NCBI GenBank assembly: GCA_964436235.1
Contig: CAYTCW010000006.1
Coordinates: 1 to 64,000 of the forward strand
Direction: 5' to 3'
DNA: 64,000 nucleotides
Source of the DNA: UBA9980 sp964436235
GTDB taxonomy: Bacteria > Muiribacteriota > UBA9980
Positions within the stretch are counted from its first letter, which is position 1. Every line of letters begins with the position of its first letter. Under the pieces are notes generated by a model. That model was not told where the DNA came from. It did not search any database and saw only the letters and a program-made list of their open reading frames with translations. Positions 16,495 through 24,440 of the stretch are shown here, piece after piece. A program made the translations under genes and the position numbers.

Positions 16495-17796
16495 ATGAAT
16501 TATCCTTTCTGGGACATACCTATTCTGGGCGGCTCGATGCTCATCGCCATAATCGCGATACTCCACGTTATCGTGTCGCATCTTGCAGTCGGCGGAGGTT
16601 TCTACCTTTATTTCGCCGAAAGAAAACTCGCGCGCGAAAAAGACCCGAAATTCTTAAACTATATCAAAAGCCACGCCCGCTTTTTTATGCTGCTTACGAC
16701 CGTATTCGGAGCGGTATCGGGCGTCGGAATATGGTTTGTGATAGCCCTGGTTTCACCCGCCGCTACATCCACTCTAATACATATTTTTTTATACGGCTGG
16801 GCCATCGAATGGGTATTTTTCTTAGTCGAAATACTCGCCGTTATCTTATACGTCTATAAATTCGACCGCCTCAGCGGCGCATCGCGCCAAAAACTCGCCT
16901 TTATTTATATGGCAGCCGCCTGGCTTTCGCTTTTTGTGATCAACGGAATAATTACATTCATGCTTACACCCGGCGATTATTACCAGACCGGCAGCTTTTA
17001 TTCAGCTTTTTTCAATCCGACCTTCTGGCCTTCGCTATTTTTTCGCACCGTGGTCTGCATCGCATTCGCCGGCATATTCGCCATGTTCACCGCAACTTTT
17101 CAATTCGAGGAAGAGCTTCGTGAAAAAGCTATCAAATACGCCTCCGCTTACCTTCTGCCCGCCATTATTTTCATGCCGGTCTTCGGCGTATGGTACTTTG
17201 CGGCAATACCGGGCCTTGCAAAAGATATAGTCACCGGCGCCTCGCCGCTTATAATGATTTTTGCCAATATCAGCGCGGGCTCGGCTTTTTTAATGCTCGC
17301 CGCCGGAATAGCCCATTCATGGATCGAACCGAAACGCTTTTCGACTATCTTCACCATTCTTCTTATAATATTCGCCTCCACTTTTCTTGCGACATTCGAG
17401 TTAGTCCGCGAGGCGGTAAGAAAGCCCTATACGCTCTATGAAAGAATGTATTCAAACTCCATCTATGTAGATAAAAATAAAAATCCCGAAATCGACCGTT
17501 CCTCTTTTCTTTCAAACCTGAAGTGGTGCGATATAAAAGAAGTTACCGCTGGCAACACACTCGCTGCCGGCCGCGAAATTTACCGCTACCAGTGTCAGGC
17601 ATGCCATTCCATTGACGGCTATAACGCCATAAGACCTTTAATTAAATACCAGAGCCGTGAATTTTGCGAGGCTAACCTGTTAAAACTCGATGAGTTGAAA
17701 AAATTCATGCCGCCTTTCTTCGGAAACGATAAAGAACGCTCGGCACTCGCGCTTTACCTGCACTCATTGAATAATAAAATTGAAATCGGAGAGTAG
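16495..17796 (+). CDS. CydA-like bd-type oxygen reductase subunit with C-terminal heme c
   Basis: 433 residues. About nine membrane helices occupy residues 10-310. Helix I has LHVIVSHLAVGG, matching the heme-ligand histidine region of CydA (H24 here), and helix III reads AIEWVFFLVE with E105 and E112, similar to the paired glutamates of CydA. The quinol GRQPW-type motif is absent. A hydrophilic tail holds one c-type heme site C367-Q-A-C370-H371 and a later methionine in KKFMPPF that can be the sixth ligand. Heme-c-bearing members of the bd superfamily are described as branches distinct from quinol oxidases; this suggests electrons from cytochrome c or another donor (inference). Pairs with the next gene. 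Confidence 0.75.
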   Translation: MNYPFWDIPILGGSMLIAIIAILHVIVSHLAVGGGFYLYFAERKLAREKDPKFLNYIKSHARFFMLLTTVFGAVSGVGIWFVIALVSPAATSTLIHIFLYGWAIEWVFFLVEILAVILYVYKFDRLSGASRQKLAFIYMAAAWLSLFVINGIITFMLTPGDYYQTGSFYSAFFNPTFWPSLFFRTVVCIAFAGIFAMFTATFQFEEELREKAIKYASAYLLPAIIFMPVFGVWYFAAIPGLAKDIVTGASPLIMIFANISAGSAFLMLAAGIAHSWIEPKRFSTIFTILLIIFASTFLATFELVREAVRKPYTLYERMYSNSIYVDKNKNPEIDRSSFLSNLKWCDIKEVTAGNTLAAGREIYRYQCQACHSIDGYNAIRPLIKYQSREFCEANLLKLDELKKFMPPFFGNDKERSALALYLHSLNNKIEIGE

Positions 17797-17800
17797 AATT

Positions 17801-18925
17801 ATGAATTTAACTTCTGAAATAAAATTAATAATTCCCGCCATAGACAGCGTGCCCTTAATGGGCCATCCGGTAGTCGAAAAAGTCTTATTGGTGCTTACTT
17901 TTATCCTGCATCTTATACCGATGAATATTCTGCTCGGCTCGGTTATTCTCGCAATCGCACTTAAATCGCAAAAATTATTAAAAATAGGAAACTGCGAATG
18001 CGCTTATAGACTCTACCGCGATATTTTAAAAATTTTACCGACCTGCCTTTCACTCACAATAACACTCGGCGTCGCGCCGCTTTTATTTCTTCAGGCTCTC
18101 TACGCGCCGCTGTTTTACACGTCCACTATTTTAATGGCGCCCTTCTGGCTTTTGATTCTGGCGTTTATAATGGTTTCCTATTATATACTCTACCTGCTCG
18201 GCTGGAGCGATGAAAAACTCCTGCGGCCTCTCAGACTCCCTCTTCTATTGACGGCATTCACCGGCCTTTTATACACCGCATTTATGTACGGCTCGAATAA
18301 CTCGCTTATGCAGGCCCCCGAAAAATTTCACGCGATTTATAACTCTACTTTTTACGGAATTTACATATATTTAAACGATATAAACACCGTTTTACGATTC
18401 GCACATACAATTACCGGCGCAGTCATGATAGCCTCCATAGCCGTTTTTATTATGAGCTATTTTAAGAAAGATACCGATGCGGCATTCGCCGCATTTTCAA
18501 CCGTTTACGCTAGAAAAGCCTTTTTGGCGGCCTTCGTGCTTCAGACGCTTTCCGGCTTTACCATGCTCATCGCCCAGAAGCCCGAAATATACGCGGCGCT
18601 TACAGGTAAAAACGCCGTTATAACTTCTGTTTTCTGGGCCGGCGTAGCGGCGGCTTTAATTCAGGCCGCAGCAGCCCACTTCAAGCCCGATATAATATTA
18701 AAAAAATGGAATATAATTCTTCTCACCGGATCGGCTTTCATAACACTCTGCCTGATGGCTATTATCCGCGATTATATAAGAGACGCCGAAATAGGCGCCG
18801 CATTTTCATACTTAAATAACCCCTACCAGTGGAATTATACCATACTCGCGGCGTTTTTTATAACCTTGGCAGCCGGCGCCAGCGTGTGCGCCTATATGCT
18901 GTTCGGCCTCGAAGAAAATAAATAA
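17801..18925 (+). CDS. Second membrane subunit of the bd-like oxidase (CydA-prime-like)
   Basis: 374 residues from ATG 17801, with GGAGAG upstream at the end of the previous gene. About ten membrane helices. Helix I contains ILHLIPMNILLGS, which lines up with the CydA helix-I histidine region better than with CydB, so the pair looks like two CydA-type subunits, as reported for CydAA-prime oxidases. No cysteine heme motif and no GRQPW segment are seen. Its identity as a partner rests on the four-base spacing, hydrophobicity and the helix-I match. Last gene of the operon, followed by a strong hairpin. Confidence 0.6.
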   Translation: MNLTSEIKLIIPAIDSVPLMGHPVVEKVLLVLTFILHLIPMNILLGSVILAIALKSQKLLKIGNCECAYRLYRDILKILPTCLSLTITLGVAPLLFLQALYAPLFYTSTILMAPFWLLILAFIMVSYYILYLLGWSDEKLLRPLRLPLLLTAFTGLLYTAFMYGSNNSLMQAPEKFHAIYNSTFYGIYIYLNDINTVLRFAHTITGAVMIASIAVFIMSYFKKDTDAAFAAFSTVYARKAFLAAFVLQTLSGFTMLIAQKPEIYAALTGKNAVITSVFWAGVAAALIQAAAAHFKPDIILKKWNIILLTGSAFITLCLMAIIRDYIRDAEIGAAFSYLNNPYQWNYTILAAFFITLAAGASVCAYMLFGLEENK

Positions 18926-18991
18926 ATATATAAATCATAAATTGTAATTGTAAATATAAATATATGAATATATAAACTCTTTCTTTTTTTG

Positions 18992-19032
18992 AAGGGAGGG
19001 AGAAAGGGTTAGCAACCCTTTCTCCCTCCCTT
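18992..19032. terminator. 19-bp perfect hairpin, bidirectional terminator candidate
   Basis: A 19-base arm (18992-19010, beginning AAGGGAGGG) pairs perfectly with 19014-19032 across a three-base AGC loop. TTTT follows on the plus strand and a T-rich run precedes it. It lies 67 bases after the oxidase operon. Confidence 0.75.
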
Positions 19033-19184
19033 TTACCCACCCTCTATCTGCAAATTGCCTGACGCTTTATCAGGGGCCGTCGATAGCTTTTTCTGTAAGG
19101 ACTTTAATTTCTTATCTCTTATCTCTTCTTTTTTCTTTTTCTTTTTCTTGCCTTTTACTTGTTTCCTGCCAGCTTGCTTGTTTA

Positions 19185-19209
19185 CATGTGCGTACTTCGT
19201 ACGCACATG
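19185..19209. repeat. 11-bp perfect hairpin
   Basis: CATGTGCGTAC (19185-19195), loop TTC, GTACGCACATG (19199-19209). Confidence 0.85.
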
Positions 19210-19502
19210 CGTAGCAATAATGGCACTAATAAAACTTAAGTTAATGGCTCGCGGTAAACAATATAGTAAATCGATATGATAATTATACTTTTAACATTAA
19301 AGCAAACGGCTCGCGATAAAAACTAATGGAAATCTATTTTGATATTGTACTTCCAAAAATTATAACTAATTGCTACGGTAAAAATTGTCCTTATTTAATT
19401 TAAGAAATGGAGCTTTTAATACTTTGGTATAATAAAAGTTGTTATACATTAAAGCATTACCGCAAGCCTCAGTATTAATTTTCAGCGGTGCGTAAATAGC
19501 AT

Positions 19503-19533
19503 GCCTTCGCGCACGCAACGCGTGCGCGAAGGC
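19503..19533. repeat. 14-bp GC-rich perfect hairpin
   Basis: GCCTTCGCGCACGC (19503-19516), loop AAC, then its exact complement (19520-19533). Confidence 0.9.
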
Positions 19534-19605
19534 GAAACAAACAAAAAGCATGAAAAAAGTTTATGGCAGGAAAGAAAAACTTCGAAGCTGGCAGGAAAGA
19601 CCGCC

Positions 19606-19643
19606 CGAAATAAAAAGGCTATGGTAATAGCCTTTTTATTTCG
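19606..19643. repeat. 17-bp perfect hairpin
   Basis: CGAAATAAAAAGGCTAT (19606-19622), loop GGTA, complement at 19627-19643. On the plus strand the right arm has a T5 run, resembling a terminator. Confidence 0.85.
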
Positions 19644-19650
19644 ATGCTGC

Positions 19651-19699
19651 AAAACTGCGCAAATAAGGCATATGAAGTATGCCGCATTTGCGCAGTTTT
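19651..19699. repeat. Two-tier hairpin (14 bp, internal loop, 6 bp)
   Basis: AAAACTGCGCAAAT (19651-19664) pairs with 19686-19699; inside, GGCATA (19667-19672) pairs with TATGCC (19678-19683). It starts eight bases after the preceding hairpin. Confidence 0.8.
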
Positions 19700-19728
19700 A
19701 TATTCAGGGAGAGTAAAAGGGGGCACGG

Positions 19729-19766
19729 TGGGAAAAAGAGGGCCATTGGTCCTTTCTTTTTCCCCC
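19729..19766. terminator. Imperfect hairpin just after lysC, likely terminator
   Basis: GGGAAAAAGAGG pairs imperfectly with CCTTTCTTTTTCCC around the centre CCATTGG. It ends 28 bases past the lysC stop codon. Confidence 0.5.
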
Positions 19767-19794
19767 GTCGCGGTCTTATATTTTGAAATTAATA

Positions 19795-21021
19795 TTACTC
19801 TAATCTTTCTGAATTTTCATTGATTATGAATTCTTTATGAAGTTGCTGCACGGCTTTTTCGACGTCGCGTTCTTTAATGACGCATGTAAGCGTTATATTA
19901 GAAGACGATATAAGGTCTATGTTAGTTTCGCATGCCGCGAGGGTTTTAAAAACGCGGCTTGCGACGCGCGGGTCGCGGACCACGCCGGTTCCGACAACTG
20001 AGATTGTGGCAATATTAATATCGGAGATTATTTCTTTACCGCCTATTTTCTTTAAATTACTTTCCAGCAGGTTCATTGTCGCTTTAAAGTCTTTTTCATT
20101 CACTGTGAATGTGATATCGTTTTTACCATGATGGCTCTGGGACTGCACTATAAAAGAGCAGCTTATATGAGCGTTGCTTAAAAGCTCAAAGACCGAAGCG
20201 GCGGTGCCTGGAACATCAGGGACTTCCGCTATAGATACTTTTGCGATTTCGCGATTAAAAGTAATAGCCCTTACTTCAGCTTTTTCCATATCTTCTCCTT
20301 TTACAAGCGTACCTTTATTATCATTGAAACTCGAAGCCACGATTATGGGCATATCGAATTTTTTAGCGATCTCGACCGAGCGCGGATGGAGCACTTTCGC
20401 GCCCAACCAGGCCATTTCGAGCATTTCATCATAGGAACAGTAATCGAGTTTTTTAGCATTTTTGACTATGCGCGGATCGGCGGAATAAACGCCGTCAACG
20501 TCGGTCAATATTTCGCAGCGGTCGGCTTTTAATGCGATAGCCAGAGCGACGGCGGTGGTATCGGAGCCGCCGCGGCCTAAAGTAGTGACTTCGCGCTCGT
20601 GGGAGCAGCCTTGAAAGCCGGCCACTATTACCACTTTATCTTTTTGAATGGCTTCTTTGAGGCGCGTTCCTGAAATGGATAATATTCTCGCCTCGGTATG
20701 GGAGGTATCGGTCAATATACCCGACTGTGAGCCGGTAAACGACACGGCGGACACACCCATATCGTTTATCGCCATTGACAGAAGCGCCATCGCTATGCGC
20801 TCACCGGAGCTCAACAGCATGTCGAGCTCGCGTTTAGGCGGATCGGAGGCCACCTCGCGCGCGAGAGTCAACAGATCGTCGGTAGTATCGCCCATGGCCG
20901 AAACTACGACAAGAACGCTGTGACCGGCTTTTTTCAATTTAACGATACGCTCGGCGACGCTCAATATTCTTTCTGGGTTTCCGACTGACGTACCGCCGTA
21001 TTTTTGTACAATAAAGGCCAT
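19795..21021 (-). CDS. lysC: Aspartate kinase
   Basis: 408 residues, monofunctional aspartokinase of the length found in Firmicutes and proteobacterial LysC-alpha types. It makes aspartyl-4-phosphate for lysine, threonine and methionine. Seen: VQKYGGTSVGN (ATP-binding lysine), GFQGCSHEREVTTLGRGGSDTTAVALA, and two C-terminal ACT domains (KVSIAEVPDVPGTAASVFELLS and ISVVGTGVVRDPRVASRVFKTL) for feedback control. An internal start making the beta subunit, as in Bacillus, is possible. Last gene of hom-thrC-thrB-lysC, but it has its own promoter-like sequence at 21052-21079. Confidence 0.95.
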   Translation of the reverse strand: MAFIVQKYGGTSVGNPERILSVAERIVKLKKAGHSVLVVVSAMGDTTDDLLTLAREVASDPPKRELDMLLSSGERIAMALLSMAINDMGVSAVSFTGSQSGILTDTSHTEARILSISGTRLKEAIQKDKVVIVAGFQGCSHEREVTTLGRGGSDTTAVALAIALKADRCEILTDVDGVYSADPRIVKNAKKLDYCSYDEMLEMAWLGAKVLHPRSVEIAKKFDMPIIVASSFNDNKGTLVKGEDMEKAEVRAITFNREIAKVSIAEVPDVPGTAASVFELLSNAHISCSFIVQSQSHHGKNDITFTVNEKDFKATMNLLESNLKKIGGKEIISDINIATISVVGTGVVRDPRVASRVFKTLAACETNIDLISSSNITLTCVIKERDVEKAVQQLHKEFIINENSERLE

Positions 21022-21051
21022 ATAAGGGTTTTCTTCCTTTCAACAATTAAA

Positions 21052-21079
21052 GTTATAATATCAATTATTGTTTTATCAA
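21052..21079 (-). promoter_or_regulatory. Possible internal promoter for lysC
   Basis: Minus strand: TTGATA (21079-21074), 16-base spacer, TATAAC (21057-21052), starting about 24 bases before the lysC ATG. Confidence 0.45.
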
Positions 21080-21095
21080 CGATGTAACGCTGATT

Positions 21096-22049
21096 TTATA
21101 ATATTCTGAGCCCGTTATATTCAATGTCGTGAATACTGTATCGCGCCTCTATATTCTGGGCTTTGAATATATGCAGTGCGTTTTTAAATTTTTCGGCATC
21201 GCCTTCGGCGTCGGCGAGCGCGCAAACGGCGGTGCCGCTGCCGGAGAGAAATGCGCCCATAATTTTATCGGATTCGTTAAGGACTAAAATCGCATCGCCG
21301 CAGGACGGGCATAATTTAAGCCTGTAATCCTGATGAAGGCAATCGGCGAAAAGGTTTTTAAGCCCGTAAAATATCGGCTTTTTTTCGCAATTATTGGAAT
21401 TAAGGCAAAAATCAGCCACCATAAAGGATAAATTTTGAAGATTTTTGACCGCGTCAGCGAGCCTGTAATTAGCGGGAAGAATTTCGCGCGCCATTTTAGT
21501 TTCGGTTTCGAGTGCGGGAATTATCAGGTGCAATTTAATAAAGGACGGAAATGGGATATTAATAAAACTGCCTTCTTTCTTATCGACGCGCGCGGTGACG
21601 AAGCCGCCGAAGAGGCAGGGCGTAACGTTATCGGGATGACCTTCCTGCGCGATAGCTTCGTTATAAATGGAATGCTTCACGATTTCGGATAATGAAGCCC
21701 TGTCCATTTCCGCGCTTATAAGGCCGCCGGCCTCCATTTCTAAAATCTTTATAAGGCCGAGCGCGCATACTAAAGCAGCCGACGAAGAACCGAGCCCGCG
21801 TTTCAAGGGTATATCGTTTTTAACGCTGAGTCTGAACGGTTTTTTAAAATGCTGCCGCAGCATTTTAAAAATAAGGTTATCCGCTTCAGCGGGAACGGGG
21901 AATTCGCCGTCGCGAACGAGGCTATATTCTTTAATATCGCCGCCGCATTCAAATTTAACTTTAAGATAGCGGTTTATGGCCATTCCGAGGGTATCGAAAC
22001 CGGGGCCGAAATTAGAAAGCGTCGCCGGGGCGCAGATTTCGTATATCAT
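21096..22049 (-). CDS. thrB: Homoserine kinase (GHMP family)
   Basis: 317 residues. APATLSNFGPGFDTLGMAI at the N-terminus and PLKRGLGSSSAALVCAL (GHMP phosphate loop) identify a ThrB-type kinase, and GHPDNVTPCLFGGFV and the C-terminal GAFLSGSGTAVCAL complete the motif set. It phosphorylates homoserine before threonine synthase. It overlaps thrC by four bases (ATGA), so the two are translationally coupled. Confidence 0.94.
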   Translation of the reverse strand: MIYEICAPATLSNFGPGFDTLGMAINRYLKVKFECGGDIKEYSLVRDGEFPVPAEADNLIFKMLRQHFKKPFRLSVKNDIPLKRGLGSSSAALVCALGLIKILEMEAGGLISAEMDRASLSEIVKHSIYNEAIAQEGHPDNVTPCLFGGFVTARVDKKEGSFINIPFPSFIKLHLIIPALETETKMAREILPANYRLADAVKNLQNLSFMVADFCLNSNNCEKKPIFYGLKNLFADCLHQDYRLKLCPSCGDAILVLNESDKIMGAFLSGSGTAVCALADAEGDAEKFKNALHIFKAQNIEARYSIHDIEYNGLRIL

Positions 22050-23101
22050 TTAAGTCCCATCCTTTCGAGAATTTCTTCACGGCCGGAAACCGGCTTTAAT
22101 TCGCAGGGGTTGTATTTAATGGCCGAATCAGGATCTTTAAGGCCGTTACCGGTCAGGATACACACTACATTGGCGCCGCGCTGTATTTTATAGTTTTTTA
22201 AATATTTGATCAAGCCTGCAAGCGATGCGCAGGAGGAAGGTTCGGCAAAAATTCCCTCGGTTCGGGACAGCATTTTATAGGCATGTATAATTTCGGCGTC
22301 GCTGACCATATCGATAAGGCCGCCCGATTCGTCTTTAGCCGCCACGGCAGACTGCCATGAAGCGGGGTTTCCGATACGGATCGCCGTAGCTATGGTTTCA
22401 GGTTTTTCAACGGGGCGGCCCAGAACTATCGGCGCCGCGCCTTCGGCCTGATATCCCATCATTTTAGGAAGACTGTTAATGAGTCCGGCCTGTTTATAGC
22501 GGTTATAACCGAGCCAGTAAGCGGTTATATTGCCGGCGTTTCCGACAGGCATAAATTGATAATCGGGAGCCGCGCCGAGATCGTCGCAAATTTCAAACGC
22601 GCCGGTCGTCTGGCCTTCTATTCTGAAAGGGTTAAGGCTATTGACAAGCGTTATATTATTTTCGGCGGATATCGTTTTTACGAATTCGAGCGCCGTATCG
22701 AAATTGCCGTTAACCGGAAGAACGGCGGCGCCGAACTGTATGGCCTGTGAAAGTTTGCCCAGCGCGATCTTTCCGTCGGGAATAAGGACGGTACATGCCA
22801 CCCCGGCTCTTGCCGCGTAGGCCGCTGCGGAAGCCGAAGTATTGCCGGTAGAGGCGCATATAACCCCGCGCGATCCGCTTTCGACGGCCTTTGATATGGC
22901 CATGGTCATGCCGCGGTCTTTAAAAGAGCCGCTGGGATTGGCGCCTTCATATTTAAAATAAAGGCAGCCGTCCAGACCGAGATAGCGGCTTAATTTATCG
23001 GCGCGCACAAGGGGCGTATCGCCTTCGTTAAGGCTGATTATGAATTTTTTATCTATGGCCGGCAGAAACCGCGCGTATTTTTCAATAAGGCCTGTTTTCA
23101 A
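22046..23101 (-). CDS. thrC: Threonine synthase
   Basis: 351 residues, the short class. The PLP lysine is in GSFKDRG near residue 61, preceded by KYEGANPS; CASTGNTSASAAAYAARAG is the phosphate-binding loop and the C-terminal VVCILTGNGLKDPD is characteristic. It converts O-phosphohomoserine to threonine. The start codon is TTG with AGGAG six bases upstream. Confidence 0.95.
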   Translation of the reverse strand: MKTGLIEKYARFLPAIDKKFIISLNEGDTPLVRADKLSRYLGLDGCLYFKYEGANPSGSFKDRGMTMAISKAVESGSRGVICASTGNTSASAAAYAARAGVACTVLIPDGKIALGKLSQAIQFGAAVLPVNGNFDTALEFVKTISAENNITLVNSLNPFRIEGQTTGAFEICDDLGAAPDYQFMPVGNAGNITAYWLGYNRYKQAGLINSLPKMMGYQAEGAAPIVLGRPVEKPETIATAIRIGNPASWQSAVAAKDESGGLIDMVSDAEIIHAYKMLSRTEGIFAEPSSCASLAGLIKYLKNYKIQRGANVVCILTGNGLKDPDSAIKYNPCELKPVSGREEILERMGLK

Positions 23102-23166
23102 TTAAATCTCCTCATACTAAAATTTTATAGGCGGAAGATATCCGCTTATATTTTTTTCACATGCGT

Positions 23167-24408
23167 TTATATCCCTATTTTATACCATACGGGTTCGTTG
23201 ATTATAAATTTATTTCTCTTAATTTCTTCTATCATGGAAGGTATTTTCGACGACTTAGATTCATGCGTGGTAAATATAACGGCGGCGGGTTCATTGGCGT
23301 TTGAAATATCCTGCCTCATAGAAGAAATTGAAATATTATATTTTTCGAATATAGTTGTTATTTTCGATATAACGCCGGGAACGTCGAGCACGTTAAAACG
23401 GAAATAATTACTCTGCGTCTTCATTTCAGGCGGCATGGAGCTCTTTTTAACTGCGCCGCGGGCGTATGCGACATTAAAGCCGCGCGCGCCGTCTCGTTTG
23501 ATCCTCAAAAGATCGCCTATAAGGGAAGCGGCCGTAGGACCGGCTCCTGCGCCTCTGCCATAGAGCATTATTTCGCCGATAGGCGCTCCTTCGATGTAAA
23601 CGGCGTTATATTCGTTATTGACCTGGGCGAGCGGGTGGGCGACGGGCAGAAAAACCGGCCGAACTCCTATATCGATACCCGAGGAAAAATTCTGGATATA
23701 GCCGACAAGTTTAATGCGGTAGTTAATGGAGGCAGCGTAATCGAGATCGGTTTTACTTATTTTATCGATGCCCTGGCAGAATATGTCTTCGGCGCCGCAT
23801 TTATAATCGAATAAAAGGTCTTTCAATATGGTTATTTTATAAGCACTATCGCGGCCGGTCAGATCGAAGGACGGATCGGGCTCTGCGAAACCTTTATCCT
23901 GAGCGAGTTTTAAAGCCTGAGCGAATTCTAAGCCGCCGTCGGACATTTTAGTCAGGATATAATTAGTGGTACCGTTTAAAATGCCGATAACCTTATCGAT
24001 GCGGTGCGGCCTTACGCTTTCGTTAAAAAGGTCGATAACGGGGATTCCGCCGCCGACGGCCGCTTCGAAGTAAAAATTAACGCCTTTTTCACGGGCTATA
24101 TCTATAAATTCGGCGCCGGCGAGGGCGACCGCCATTTTATTGGCCGTGATAACGCTTTTCGAAGCGTTAAGCGCGTCCATTATTAATTTAACGCTCGCCT
24201 CTCCGGCGGTAACATCGACCACAGCGGTAATTTCTGAGTCATTTAATATGTCGTTATAATCGATGGTAAGTTTATCGGCTTCTATGGCGCGCGTTTTTTT
24301 AATATCGCGCACGAGCGCCCTGACTATTTCTATATCTTTATAGCCTGATTTAATTTCATTATAAAAGCCGGCGCCTATATTGCCGAAGCCGAGCATAGCT
24401 ATTTTCAT
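23167..24408 (-). CDS. hom: Homoserine dehydrogenase
   Basis: 413 residues: NAD(P)-binding GFGNIGAGF, VITANKMAVA, GILNGTTNYILTKM, and the substrate motif FAEPDPSFDLTGRDSAYK. An ACT domain at the C-terminus (YFRFNVLDVPGVISKITTIFE) indicates threonine feedback control. It reduces aspartate semialdehyde to homoserine. It lies 32 bases downstream of the giant GlmS-like gene and 65 upstream of thrC; no leader peptide rich in Thr or Ile codons is seen before it. Confidence 0.95.
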   Translation of the reverse strand: MKIAMLGFGNIGAGFYNEIKSGYKDIEIVRALVRDIKKTRAIEADKLTIDYNDILNDSEITAVVDVTAGEASVKLIMDALNASKSVITANKMAVALAGAEFIDIAREKGVNFYFEAAVGGGIPVIDLFNESVRPHRIDKVIGILNGTTNYILTKMSDGGLEFAQALKLAQDKGFAEPDPSFDLTGRDSAYKITILKDLLFDYKCGAEDIFCQGIDKISKTDLDYAASINYRIKLVGYIQNFSSGIDIGVRPVFLPVAHPLAQVNNEYNAVYIEGAPIGEIMLYGRGAGAGPTAASLIGDLLRIKRDGARGFNVAYARGAVKKSSMPPEMKTQSNYFRFNVLDVPGVISKITTIFEKYNISISSMRQDISNANEPAAVIFTTHESKSSKIPSMIEEIKRNKFIINEPVWYKIGI

Positions 24409-24440
24409 TCGGTATTCCCTTCTTCATGATTATATTTTTA

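Larger units (their letters stand above)
18926..19794. other. Gene-free block with at least six hairpins between convergent transcription units
   Basis: 869 bases lacking any credible gene. Besides the individual hairpins listed below, a 14-base inverted pair, TTTCCTGCCAGCTT at 19162-19175 and its complement at 19585-19598, encloses about 410 bases, and TGGCAGGAAAGA is directly repeated at 19564 and 19589. The sequence is AT-rich with T tracts. It may be terminators, decayed mobile DNA (a MITE-like relic), or a structured RNA locus. Confidence 0.8.

Noticed and set aside
19501..19716. 71-codon plus-strand frame in the hairpin block
   Set aside because: Built from hairpin arms, very basic, with no ribosome site.
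18926..19794. CRISPR array
   Set aside because: The inverted repeats are all different in sequence and not evenly spaced, and no cas genes are present.
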